DNA from: Proteobacteria bacterium UBA664
Lineage (GTDB): Bacteria; Pseudomonadota; Gammaproteobacteria; UBA7966
Length of the DNA stretch: 15,368 bases
Direction: 5' to 3'
Assembly: GCA_002299125.1 (NCBI GenBank)
Contig: DBNU01000034.1
Coordinates: forward strand, 4,852-20,219
The position numbers and the translations under genes were made by a program. Within the stretch, counting starts at the first letter, position 1, and every line of letters begins with the position of its first letter. Under the pieces are notes generated by a model, which was given only the letters and a program-made list of their open reading frames with translations, searched no databases and had not been told where the DNA came from. Positions 1 to 7,187 of this stretch are shown here, one piece after another.

Positions 1-893
1 TCGCCGCGATGCGGGCGCGCGACCTCACAGCGCTCGCGGTATTCGTTCAACACGGCCTGGGTGCGGGCATCGAAGTAGTGCTCCGGAAAGGGTGGGTAGT
101 CCTCCCGTTCGCCGTGCAGGAAGCGGCCTACCTCACGCTTGTACTCCTTCAGCAGGCTGATGGTGTCGTATTCCGGGTGACCCTGAAAGAAAACCAGGCG
201 GAAGAGGTCCTCGGAGACGGCCACATGCACGTCACCTGCGTCCGACTGCACCAGCACTTTGAGTCCAGCGGCATCGAACTGCTCGCGGCGGATCTCGTTG
301 AAGCGCGAGTGGGGTACGTCGAAGCGGGTGTTGGCGCCGGCCACCAGCGGGTGGCGACGCTCGATCACCCGGTGCTGGTACACACCCCAGCGTTTCGCCG
401 GCAGCGGGTGGCGCCTCTGGCCGTAGCGAAATTCCAGCACGGCGTGGGTGGCAAGGCAGGAACACAGCGTGGAGGTGACCTCGCGCGCGGCCCAGTCAAT
501 CACCTCGATGAGCGGCTCCCAGAAGGGCTGCGCACTGAGTTCGGTCCCGGTGACATTCGCTCCGGTGATGATGAGGGCGTCCAGCCCGGTCGCGCGCAAC
601 TGATCGAAGCCCTGGTAGTAGCGCTCCACATGGGCGCGGCCCTCGGGCGAGCGCGGGATGCTGTCGAGCGTGAAAGGGTGGACATAGAACTGCGCGATCT
701 GATTGCTCTCACCCACCAGACGGAAGAACTGCCGCTCGGTGGCCTCGAGCGCGGCATCCGGCATCATGTTGAGCAGGCCGATGTGCATCTCGCGGATGTC
801 CTGCCGCAGGGCGTAGTCGTCGGAGAGCACGGTCGCCCCTTCGCGGCGCAGGCGATCGAAGGAGGGCAGCGGACGGTGCGCGACCAGCGGCAT
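1..893 (-). CDS. metA: MetA-family homoserine O-acyltransferase (3' end beyond window)
   Basis: Translating the minus strand from the ATG at 893 gives 297 codons open to the window edge, close to the usual length of about 300 residues or more, so only the C-terminal tail is missing. The family transfers an acyl group from succinyl-CoA or acetyl-CoA to the hydroxyl of L-homoserine, the committed step of methionine synthesis, in the cytoplasm. The triad is visible: Cys146 in TSTLCSCLATHA, and His239 and Glu241 in GHPEYD. Two positions differ from the E. coli type: the lysine pair after LLNLMP is replaced by Asp-Ala (LLNMMPDAALE), and the residue aligning with the acyl-CoA selectivity position (Gly in succinyl, Glu in acetyl enzymes) is Thr115 in TGANVTG. 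Acyl donor is therefore uncertain. The gene starts 2 bp after the upstream ATPase stop, so it is probably translationally coupled. No strong Shine-Dalgarno is seen. Confidence 0.9.
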   Translation of the reverse strand, partial: MPLVAHRPLPSFDRLRREGATVLSDDYALRQDIREMHIGLLNMMPDAALEATERQFFRLVGESNQIAQFYVHPFTLDSIPRSPEGRAHVERYYQGFDQLRATGLDALIITGANVTGTELSAQPFWEPLIEVIDWAAREVTSTLCSCLATHAVLEFRYGQRRHPLPAKRWGVYQHRVIERRHPLVAGANTRFDVPHSRFNEIRREQFDAAGLKVLVQSDAGDVHVAVSEDLFRLVFFQGHPEYDTISLLKEYKREVGRFLHGEREDYPPFPEHYFDARTQAVLNEYRERCEVARPHRG

Positions 894-895
894 CG

Positions 896-1789
896 TCAGG
901 CAGCCTGGCGACTGCTTCGCGCGATGGCGCGGGCGATGAGTTCGATGAAATCCGTCTCGCCCGTCACCTGCGCGACCTCTTCGCTCGATACCGTGTAGCC
1001 GTACTGCGCAGCGATGGCGGCGTAGCGGGGCACGCGGGAGCGGTACAGGCGCGGGAAGACCCAGCGCACGAAGTCGTCCGGATCGATGAGGGCCACGTAT
1101 TCCAGCCCGCGCTCACGCAGATAGTCGCGCAGCGCCTCGGCGAGGAAGGCAGGCCGGTAGTAGAGGGGCTTCGGGCTCTGTTCGGCGCGTGTGATGAGCG
1201 CATGCTCGTCGCGCGGTGTGGCCTCGATGTACAGCATGAGCGTATGACGGGCCAGGGTTTCCAGCACGTCGGGGGCATCGATCTCGCAGGCACTGCCACC
1301 GGCATCATTCACGAAGCAGGCGGCACCGTAGACCTCGTGTGCCTTCACGATGAACTGTGGCACATCGCGCAGGGCCTGCACCTCGGCCTCGTGGTGCAAT
1401 TGCTGGCGGCGGGTGAACTCGGGCAGGGACAGCCCCCCAAGCTCGGGGTTACCCACCTTGCCAAGAAAGCTCGACACCGGCGCCAGATTCTCGAAGCTCA
1501 GGTTGTTGTGGATCTGGATGGAGTCGCTACGCAGGAGCTCTCGCAGGAAGGGCACCTGCATCGCCTGGAGTTTGATGTTGTCGAGGATGGGCTCGTCCAG
1601 ATAGCGCTTGCCGATGCGGTAATCCGCCGAGTAGTGGAACCATCGATCACGCCGCAGCAGGCCAGCCAGGCGGGTCTTGCCCACGCCCGACATGCCGAAG
1701 AGGGTGACGGCCTTCTCGCGCCAGGCGCGGAAGGCGTCGGCGGTCATGCGCATGCGGGCATCATCCGTGGCCTTCCGGAGCGGCACCAC
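896..1789 (-). CDS. P-loop ATPase of unknown function
   Basis: This is a 297-residue soluble protein with a clear Walker A motif, GMSGVGKT, at about residues 32-39. A likely Walker B-like strand follows at about 158-166 (CFVNDAGGS). The rest is a charged, mixed alpha/beta sequence with no signal peptide or membrane segment. I do not recognise a named family; it looks like a stand-alone cytoplasmic NTPase or kinase-like P-loop protein. It begins with GTG 11 bp after the gcvH stop and ends 2 bp before the metA start, so it is the middle gene of a three-gene operon. In-frame ATGs at residues 12 and 14, just before the conserved core, are alternative starts; neither start has a convincing Shine-Dalgarno. 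Its job is unknown. The position suggests a link to lipoylated H protein, one-carbon metabolism or methionine synthesis, but that is inference only. Confidence 0.85.
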   Translation of the reverse strand: MVPLRKATDDARMRMTADAFRAWREKAVTLFGMSGVGKTRLAGLLRRDRWFHYSADYRIGKRYLDEPILDNIKLQAMQVPFLRELLRSDSIQIHNNLSFENLAPVSSFLGKVGNPELGGLSLPEFTRRQQLHHEAEVQALRDVPQFIVKAHEVYGAACFVNDAGGSACEIDAPDVLETLARHTLMLYIEATPRDEHALITRAEQSPKPLYYRPAFLAEALRDYLRERGLEYVALIDPDDFVRWVFPRLYRSRVPRYAAIAAQYGYTVSSEEVAQVTGETDFIELIARAIARSSRQAA

Positions 1790-1800
1790 AGCAGCCGCAT

Positions 1801-2184
1801 TCAGCCGGCACCGGACACCTGCGCGTCATACGCGGTGGCATCCATCAGGCTGTCGAATTCGACCGGGGCGGTCGGCCGCAGCCTGAGAAACCAGCCTGCG
1901 CCGAGGGGATCGGTGTTGACCGTCTCCGGTGCATCCATGAGCACTTCGTTGCAGGCCAGCACCTCGCCCGAGAGCGGCAGGTGCACGTCGCTCGCCGACT
2001 TCACCGACTCCACCACGGCCGCTACCTCACCCTGGCGAAACTGGCGGCCGACCTGCGGCAACTGCACGTAGACCACGTCACCGAGTTGCTCCTGGGCGAA
2101 GCCGGAGATGCCGACCGTGGCGGTACCGTCCGCCTCCAGTCGGGCCCAGGTGTGCTCGGGGTGGAAGCGCGGGTCGGTCGTCAT
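1801..2184 (-). CDS. gcvH: Glycine cleavage system H protein
   Basis: This is a 127-residue protein of standard GcvH length. H protein is the lipoyl shuttle of the glycine cleavage system: it carries the aminomethyl group between GcvP, GcvT and GcvL in the cytoplasm, and in some bacteria also serves lipoate distribution. The lipoyl-lysine motif ESVKSASD places the modified lysine at residue 62. Other family marks are the N-terminal FHPEHTWARLE, the VGISGFAQEQLGDVVYVQLP strand region, and GWFLRLRP near the C-terminus. The ATG at 2184 is chosen over a longer in-frame start at 2226 because GAGGTG lies just upstream and the extra 14 residues are low-complexity. It is the first gene of the operon with the ATPase and metA. 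No gcvT or gcvP is present here, so partner genes must lie elsewhere. Confidence 0.95.
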   Translation of the reverse strand: MTTDPRFHPEHTWARLEADGTATVGISGFAQEQLGDVVYVQLPQVGRQFRQGEVAAVVESVKSASDVHLPLSGEVLACNEVLMDAPETVNTDPLGAGWFLRLRPTAPVEFDSLMDATAYDAQVSGAG

Positions 2185-2188
2185 CGGA

Positions 2189-2194
2189 CACCTC
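2189..2194 (-). promoter_or_regulatory. Ribosome binding site of gcvH
   Basis: GAGGTG on the minus strand lies 4 bases before the ATG at 2184. It decides in favour of the 127-residue gcvH start over the upstream in-frame ATG at 2226. Confidence 0.7.
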
Positions 2195-2225
2195 GAAACG
2201 GACGGGCTGCTGGCCGGGGGCGGCA

Positions 2226-2231
2226 ATCCTA
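2226..2231 (-). promoter_or_regulatory. Possible -10 element for the gcvH operon
   Basis: TAGGAT on the minus strand is a fair match to the sigma-70 -10 consensus and would place transcription start about 35 bases before the gcvH ATG. No good -35 hexamer is seen at the proper spacing, so this is only a candidate. Confidence 0.25.
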
Positions 2232-2332
2232 GCCCATTGTGGCCGGTGTGCAGCGCCTCATCCCGATCCGGATCAGGTTAGGCGGGTGAGGGGGCAGGCG
2301 TCGCCTGCGCGGCCCCGAGTGCGGACCACGGG

Positions 2333-3133
2333 TCACTGCTCCGAGGTGCCCGGGCAAGCATCCTCGCCAAAGGCGAAACCCACCTGCACACTCGCCATGA
2401 CCTCGATCTCGCCCGCGGCGACGGGCACGGCGGCCTCGGCCACGTCCATCACCATCGCCATCCGGCCGGCTCGCGCCATGACACCACCGAAGCCTTCATT
2501 CAACGACACCACGCAACCCAGGGGACGCCCGGCGGCCTCGGCATAGAGCGTCGCCCGTCGCCGTGCATCGGCCACGGCCGCGCGCCGGGCGGCGTCGGTC
2601 ATCTCCTGTCGGCGGGTACTGTCGAAGGTGATACCGCGCAACTGATTGGCACCACCGCGCACGGCGGCATCGAGCAGGGCCCCGAGCCGGTCGAAGTCGC
2701 GCACCGTCAGGGCGAGACCGTGCTGGACCTCGTAGCCCTGAGGCGTGGACCCGGGCGTCAGGTCGTTGGCCACGAAGTGCGGGGACACGTGCAACTGAGT
2801 CGTCTGCAGATCCTTTTCGGCCAGCGCGAAATCCTGCCGCAGCACGGCCTGCAGCGCCTGCATGGCCGAGTTGTTGGCCGCCAGCGCCGCGCTCGCCGTC
2901 TCGGCGCGCGTGACCACTGCCAGATCGACTCGCGCGAGGTCGGGCACTGCGGACAGGCGCGCCTCACCGGCGACGATAATCGCGGCCTCGGTGGTGGCGA
3001 CCGCGTTGGCCAGGACCGCCGTCGTCACCCCCCAGAACACCAGCAACCACAGTGGCCACAGGCAGGGCCCGGGGGCGAGACGCCGGGGGCGATGACGAGG
3101 GTGACAACGGGGCGGGCTTGGCAAGAGATCCAT
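2333..3133 (-). CDS. Exported SIMPL-domain (DUF541) protein
   Basis: This is a 266-residue protein. The N-terminus is arginine- and proline-rich, followed by a hydrophobic stretch at about residues 25-43 (LWPLWLLVFWGVTTAVLANA), so it is probably exported to the periplasm and cleaved near ANAVA. The remainder matches the SIMPL/DUF541 pattern: IIVAGEARLSAVPDLARVDL, then alternation of helices with ARRAAVADARRRATLYAEAA and GRPLGCVVSLNEGF, ending in a beta strand (GEIEVMASVQVGFAF). Known members include oxidative-stress-related periplasmic proteins such as YggE and the SIMPL protein; a molecular activity is not established. GGAG lies about 9 bases before the ATG. It follows murI on the same strand after 94 bp and may share its transcript; a cell-envelope link with murI is inference. 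Confidence 0.85.
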   Translation of the reverse strand: MDLLPSPPRCHPRHRPRRLAPGPCLWPLWLLVFWGVTTAVLANAVATTEAAIIVAGEARLSAVPDLARVDLAVVTRAETASAALAANNSAMQALQAVLRQDFALAEKDLQTTQLHVSPHFVANDLTPGSTPQGYEVQHGLALTVRDFDRLGALLDAAVRGGANQLRGITFDSTRRQEMTDAARRAAVADARRRATLYAEAAGRPLGCVVSLNEGFGGVMARAGRMAMVMDVAEAAVPVAAGEIEVMASVQVGFAFGEDACPGTSEQ

Positions 3134-3227
3134 GGCATCGGACTCCAGGTGGGCGCCTCGCTGGTCGGATCGGGATGGGAAGCCCCGGCGGCGAGGTCTG
3201 CGGAACCAAGGTACACGGGATAGGCGT

Positions 3228-4082
3228 TCAGCGCCTGGGCAGTGGGCAGGTCTCGAAGCGAGTGGTCACCGGCAGACCGAGGGCCATGCGGATGGGTTCG
3301 GGCAAGGCCGACGGAGGGCCGCTCGACCAGAAGCGCTGGCCGCTCAGAAGGTCCGCCAGCCTGGGCGCACGCTCGATGCCGGCGAGTTCCAGCCGGTGTC
3401 GCAGGTGGCGTGCGACGGCAGGGCCCGTATCCACCAGCGCCACCCCCTCGCCGGCCACGGCGCGCACGGCGTCGGCGACCCAGGGGAAGTGGGTACAGCC
3501 GAGGATGATGACGTCCGCGCCCGCGGCCAGCGCGGGGCCAAGCGCAGCGCCGAGACAGGCACGCACGGTCGGGCCGTCGAATTCGCCGGCCTCGATGCAT
3601 TCGACCAGCCCGAGTACCGGGGCCGGCAACACGCGCAGGCTGGCGGCATGGCGGGCCACCAGATGGGCGAAACGAGGGCTGGCCAGCGTGTGCTCGGTGG
3701 CGAGCACCGCTACCGCACCGCTGCGGGTGAGTGCCTCGGCGGGCTTCACCCCCGGTTCGAGGGCCACCACCGGCACTCGCGCCTGCGCCCGCACCTCCTC
3801 GGCCGCGAGCGCAGTCGCCGTGTTGCAAGCGATCACCAGGGCATCACAGCCGAGGTCGCGCTCCAGCAATCCGGCAATGGCACGCGCCCGTTCCCGCACG
3901 AAGGCGGCATCCCGCGTGCCATACGGGGCATAAGCCCGATCGGCGTAATAGTGGAAACTGGCCTGGGGCAACAGGGCGCGGCAGTGCCGCAGAACCGACA
4001 ATCCGCCGACACCTGAATCCCAGATGCCGATGCGGCAGACGGCACCGGGGGTGGGCACGGACGGAGGGGAGAGGGTCGTCAC
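3228..4082 (-). CDS. murI: Glutamate racemase
   Basis: This 284-residue protein interconverts L- and D-glutamate to supply D-Glu for peptidoglycan precursor synthesis in the cytoplasm. Family motifs are all present: WDSGVGGLSV (Asp22 and Ser23), YADRAYAPYG, the first catalytic cysteine Cys86 in VIACNTATA, and the second, Cys196, with its neighbouring histidine in LGCTHFPWV. Length agrees with the family (about 260-290). The start is GTG at 4082; an internal GTG at residue 9 is the only nearby alternative. No Shine-Dalgarno precedes the GTG; instead a TACAAT hexamer lies 8 bases upstream, which may mean the message is leaderless or nearly so. The SIMPL-domain gene follows 94 bp downstream on the same strand. 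Confidence 0.95.
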   Translation of the reverse strand: MTTLSPPSVPTPGAVCRIGIWDSGVGGLSVLRHCRALLPQASFHYYADRAYAPYGTRDAAFVRERARAIAGLLERDLGCDALVIACNTATALAAEEVRAQARVPVVALEPGVKPAEALTRSGAVAVLATEHTLASPRFAHLVARHAASLRVLPAPVLGLVECIEAGEFDGPTVRACLGAALGPALAAGADVIILGCTHFPWVADAVRAVAGEGVALVDTGPAVARHLRHRLELAGIERAPRLADLLSGQRFWSSGPPSALPEPIRMALGLPVTTRFETCPLPRR

Positions 4083-4090
4083 GGGCCGGG

Positions 4091-4096
4091 ATTGTA
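4091..4096 (-). promoter_or_regulatory. Possible -10 element directly before murI
   Basis: TACAAT on the minus strand differs from the sigma-70 consensus by one base and lies 8 bases before the murI GTG. The hexamer 17 bases upstream (GTGAGT) is a poor -35. If used, it would start transcription at or next to the start codon. Confidence 0.35.
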
Positions 4097-4174
4097 TGCC
4101 CGCGGGCCACGCGACTCACCGTGGCCTCAGCGTCCCGGCCAGGGCCCCGAGTTTGCTCGGTATGGCCGAGCTTT

Positions 4175-4257
4175 CGTCATGCCCGCGCAGGCGGGCATCC
4201 AGTCCTTCCGTGGTGACGGCGTGACGACACTGGATCCCCGCCTGCGCGGGGATGACG
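4175..4257. repeat. REP-like inverted pair
   Basis: Two REP-like units face each other. One at 4175-4203 begins CGTCATGCCCGCGCAGG and ends CATCCAG; the other at 4229-4257 runs CTGGATCCCCGCCTGCGC and ends GGGGATGACG. About 26 bp separate them. Each unit is itself palindromic and the pair can form a large cruciform or RNA hairpin. The second unit is identical over 28 bases to the one at 9545-9572. Elements like these are common extragenic palindromes in Gammaproteobacteria, and are usually mobilised by RAYT-type transposases; none is encoded here. It lies between murI and the kinase gene, both on the minus strand. Confidence 0.9.
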
Positions 4258-4307
4258 ACGAGGGTGCGGGTGCGCAAGGTTTGGAGCTCCGGCTGCCCGA
4301 ACCCCAT

Positions 4308-6320
4308 TCAGATGCCGGCCAGACAGCGTTGCAGTTCGCCGAGTTCGGCCTCGGCCTCCTCCAGCGCGGCGAGATTCAGGCGGGTGCCCTTGCGCACGGT
4401 GGCGGCAAGACGCGCGAAGGACGGCAGCGAAAGCGCATCGGGATGGTCGTCACCCTCGGGATGACCCGCCAGGGCGAAGCTGCGCGCCACCTGCACGAGG
4501 TCGCAGAGATCGGCACGGGCCTCGTGCACGCGCTGCCATTGCTCGGTCTCCAGTGCCACGGTGACAAGTTCATCCGGGAAGTCCCAGTAGGCGAGTACGG
4601 CGGCGCCGAGCGGGGCCTGCAGCCGCCGCTCCACGTGGCGCAGCCCACCGGCATCGTCCAGCAGTTCGAGGTGTCGACCAGCGCAGGCGAGCACCGTCAG
4701 GCGACCCATGCTCTGCAACAGACCAGCGAGCTGCGCCCGGTCGGGATCGAAGCCCGCGAGTTGCCGGGCGATGGCACCGGCAAAGGCCGCCACCCGGCAG
4801 CCGGACTCCCAGACCTCGCGCATTCGTACTGCGAGCAGCGGCGAGCCCGGTCGGAAGGCCGCCCTCGCAGACAGTGCGGTGACGTAGCCACGCGTGGCAG
4901 CGAAGCCGATGCGCGCGAGCGCAGCCCCGAGTCCAGTGACGGGTTGCGCCCCGGCGTAGGCCGCGCTGTTGGCCAGACGCACGAGCTGCGAGGCGATCAC
5001 GGGCTCGGCCTGGAGCAGTCGTGCGACGTCGGTCACCCGCACTCCGGGCTGCACCATGAGGTGGCCGAGCCGCGGCACCACGTCCGGCAGGGCGGGCAGA
5101 CGCAGTTGTCCATGCGCATGATCGGATTCGATGGCTGCCAGCAGGGCCGCCGCACGGCGCGACACCGGGGTGCCGCGGGTGGTGTAGACATATTGCATGG
5201 AACACGTCTCCGCCAGCCGATCGGCGGCTTCGATCCGCGCGCGTACCACCTCGTTCCGAGGCAGGCCCGGCGTGCTCCGTGCCTCGGCGGTCGCGTCCCG
5301 CCGAGGGGCCGCTTCCAGAGCCGGGGTACTGGCGATGGGCGCTGGATAATCAGGCGGCGATGCAGGCCCGGCGGGCTTGGCCTTGTTGGCCAGGCGTCGG
5401 GCTTGACTCCTCTTTACCGCTTCACTCACTTGCTGCAGAGCGACGGCGCAGTCAGCCGCATCCATGCGTTCGTGGCAGGACACCGCAGCCATGCGATCGA
5501 GCAACCCCTGCAGGAACGAGAGGTTTCGTGGCAGACGCGGTAGTGGGTCACGCTTCTGTCGCAGTACCTCAGTGAGCCCCCGTCGTCCCCCGCCATCGCC
5601 ACGCCCGGGGCGCTGGCCGGTGAGCATCTCGTGCAGGATCACACCAAGGGAATAGATGTCGCTGCGGCCATCCAACCCGTGCCCCTCGGCCTGTTCCGGT
5701 GAGAGGTAGGACAGCGTTCCGACCACCGTGCCGTCGATGGTCAGCGAGGACTCCGTGTTGAGGTCCTTGGCCACACCGAAGTCGGTGAGGACCGGGGTCT
5801 CTGCATCCCGGAACAGCACGTTCGCCGGTTTGAGATCGCGATGCACGATGCCGCGCGCGTGCACCGCCGCAAGGGCCGAGGCGATCTGCGCTGCCCAGGA
5901 CAGTGCCGTGATGACGGTGACCTGCGAGCGCAGACGCCGCCGCAAATCGCCGCCCGGCAGATACTCCATGCAGAGATATTGGGTCTCGCCGAGATCGCCG
6001 ATGTCGTAGAGGGTCACGACGTGCCGGTGGCTGATGGAGGCGAGCAGGCGCCCTTCGGCGAGAGGCAGGCCGCCGCTGGCCTCATGCTGACCAGCGGCGG
6101 GTACATTCAGAACCTTCAGCGCCACCTCGCGACCAAGCGAGATCTGCTCGGCCAGATAGACGCTGGCCATCGCGCCACGACCGAGGAGCTCGCGCAAGCG
6201 ATAGCCGGGGATGAGGTCCACAGGCACGGCTCCGTGCACGGCCCCGGAGAGGTCGGTCGAGGACGATGTGACTTGCGGGACGAGAGCCGGCATGGGAGTG
6301 GTCGTATCGTGTCGAAACAT
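4308..6320 (-). CDS. Ser/Thr protein kinase fused to an HDOD domain
   Basis: This is a 670-residue cytoplasmic protein with no membrane segment. Residues about 40-300 form a Hanks-type kinase with a full set of motifs: glycine loop GRGAMASVYLAEQ (48-59), Lys69 in VALKV, helix-C Glu89, catalytic HRDLKPANVL (160-169), DFG at 180-182, GTLSYLSPEQ (201-210) and SDIYSLGVILHEML (220-233), so it should be active. A Pro/Ala-rich linker (about 312-400) leads to an HDOD-like region (about 405-645) with ASQLVRLANSAAY and LAGLLQSMGRLTVLA; the His-Asp pair of true HD phosphohydrolases is absent (Gln-Ser), as expected for HDOD. HDOD domains serve as signalling modules without known catalysis. The ATG at 6320 is AT-rich upstream with no Shine-Dalgarno; Met10 is an alternative. 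It is divergent from the pilin-like membrane protein gene across 114 bp. Target proteins are unknown. Confidence 0.92.
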   Translation of the reverse strand: MFRHDTTTPMPALVPQVTSSSTDLSGAVHGAVPVDLIPGYRLRELLGRGAMASVYLAEQISLGREVALKVLNVPAAGQHEASGGLPLAEGRLLASISHRHVVTLYDIGDLGETQYLCMEYLPGGDLRRRLRSQVTVITALSWAAQIASALAAVHARGIVHRDLKPANVLFRDAETPVLTDFGVAKDLNTESSLTIDGTVVGTLSYLSPEQAEGHGLDGRSDIYSLGVILHEMLTGQRPGRGDGGGRRGLTEVLRQKRDPLPRLPRNLSFLQGLLDRMAAVSCHERMDAADCAVALQQVSEAVKRSQARRLANKAKPAGPASPPDYPAPIASTPALEAAPRRDATAEARSTPGLPRNEVVRARIEAADRLAETCSMQYVYTTRGTPVSRRAAALLAAIESDHAHGQLRLPALPDVVPRLGHLMVQPGVRVTDVARLLQAEPVIASQLVRLANSAAYAGAQPVTGLGAALARIGFAATRGYVTALSARAAFRPGSPLLAVRMREVWESGCRVAAFAGAIARQLAGFDPDRAQLAGLLQSMGRLTVLACAGRHLELLDDAGGLRHVERRLQAPLGAAVLAYWDFPDELVTVALETEQWQRVHEARADLCDLVQVARSFALAGHPEGDDHPDALSLPSFARLAATVRKGTRLNLAALEEAEAELGELQRCLAGI

Positions 6321-6434
6321 TGGAACTATGTTTTAACGGCCACATTCGCCGCGTTCTGAAGGGGCGCACTCCCCGCTGCCCTGCTGACCCGCGCCCCACC
6401 CCATCAACGCTGCCCGACGAATCACCCTGCACGC
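6321..6434. promoter_or_regulatory. Divergent intergenic region of kinase and membrane protein genes
   Basis: These 114 bp separate two divergently read genes, so promoters for both should lie here. The part next to the kinase (about 6321-6337) is unusually AT-rich for the window. I see no confident -35/-10 pair and no clear sigma-54 signature. Confidence 0.4.
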
Positions 6435-7136
6435 ATGACCCACTGGCTATCGAGTTACGTCATTTTTGTCGTTGTTGCCTTCGGCAGTGCCTGGCTGGCC
6501 GACCGGCTCGTCGGCCTCACGGCCCCGGGCGACTCCTGCGAGGGCTTGCTGCTCACACTCACGGTCGGCCTCATGGGGATCTTGTTCCTGCTGGCGATTG
6601 TCTACCTGCGCATCGCGATGGCCGCCATCCTGCGTGAGCGCTGGCCTGATTTCCTGCGGCGACGGCCTTGGCTGCATCCGGTTGGAGTCGGCTGTCTCGT
6701 GTTCAGCATCTCCACACCTTTCGTGTTTCTGGCCGGACCGCAGAGTGCGCGCGCCTACGGTGAGCGGGTGGTGGTCACCGAGGCCCTGTCGCGCAGCGTA
6801 CCGCTGCAACGGGCGGTGGAGGACTACTTCGCTCGAACTGGAGAACTGCCGCAGAGCCTTGCGGAGCTACCGATCCCGAGCGAGACCCCGCCCGCCTTCT
6901 CCGCCCTGCGTGCCGTGAGTCTGATGCCAGGCGGTGCCCTGCGACTGGCCCTCGGCAGTGCGCGCTACCCCGATGTCAATGCGCGCCACATCCTGCTCAT
7001 TCCGCAGATTGAGGACAGCGTGCTGGACGGTTGGGATTGCCGCGGTGGTGATCTGCCGGCGGGCCTGCGGCCGCCCGCATGCCGCGCAAGCAGCGTCTGC
7101 GAGGCGTTTGGCTACCCGGTCACGGCGGACCGCTGA
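6435..7136 (+). CDS. Polytopic membrane protein with type IV pilin-like C-terminal domain
   Basis: This is a 233-residue protein that I cannot name. Three hydrophobic segments are visible at about residues 5-23, 37-66 and 80-101. The C-terminal part (about 103-220) resembles the globular part of type IVa major pilins: a helix ALSRSVPLQRAVEDYFARTG followed by ELPQSLAELPIP, a strand region, ILLIPQIEDSVLDGWDC, and DLPAGLRPPACR. The order helix, 'YF..TG.LP', then W200-x-C202 and a closing C216-R matches the pilin pattern in which the two cysteines form the D-loop disulfide. There is no prepilin peptidase site or pilin N-terminal helix, so it is not a normal pilin subunit. The domain most likely faces the periplasm. 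It is divergent from the kinase-HDOD gene and convergent with the GGDEF/EAL gene. The Shine-Dalgarno is weak. Confidence 0.75.
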   Translation: MTHWLSSYVIFVVVAFGSAWLADRLVGLTAPGDSCEGLLLTLTVGLMGILFLLAIVYLRIAMAAILRERWPDFLRRRPWLHPVGVGCLVFSISTPFVFLAGPQSARAYGERVVVTEALSRSVPLQRAVEDYFARTGELPQSLAELPIPSETPPAFSALRAVSLMPGGALRLALGSARYPDVNARHILLIPQIEDSVLDGWDCRGGDLPAGLRPPACRASSVCEAFGYPVTADR

Positions 7137-7187
7137 AGTCTGCGGGCGCACAGCGCACGAAGCCGGGCACGAGGGGCAGCAGCGCGT

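Noticed and set aside
9..998. Long plus-strand reading frame of 329 codons
   Set aside because: It lies antisense to metA, whose catalytic motifs are intact; high GC content produces long antisense frames.
3052..3933. Plus-strand frames of almost 300 codons
   Set aside because: Antisense to murI and the SIMPL gene, both clear family members.
4092..5543. Plus-strand reading frame of 483 codons
   Set aside because: Antisense to the kinase-HDOD gene and starting in the REP pair; no recognisable domain.
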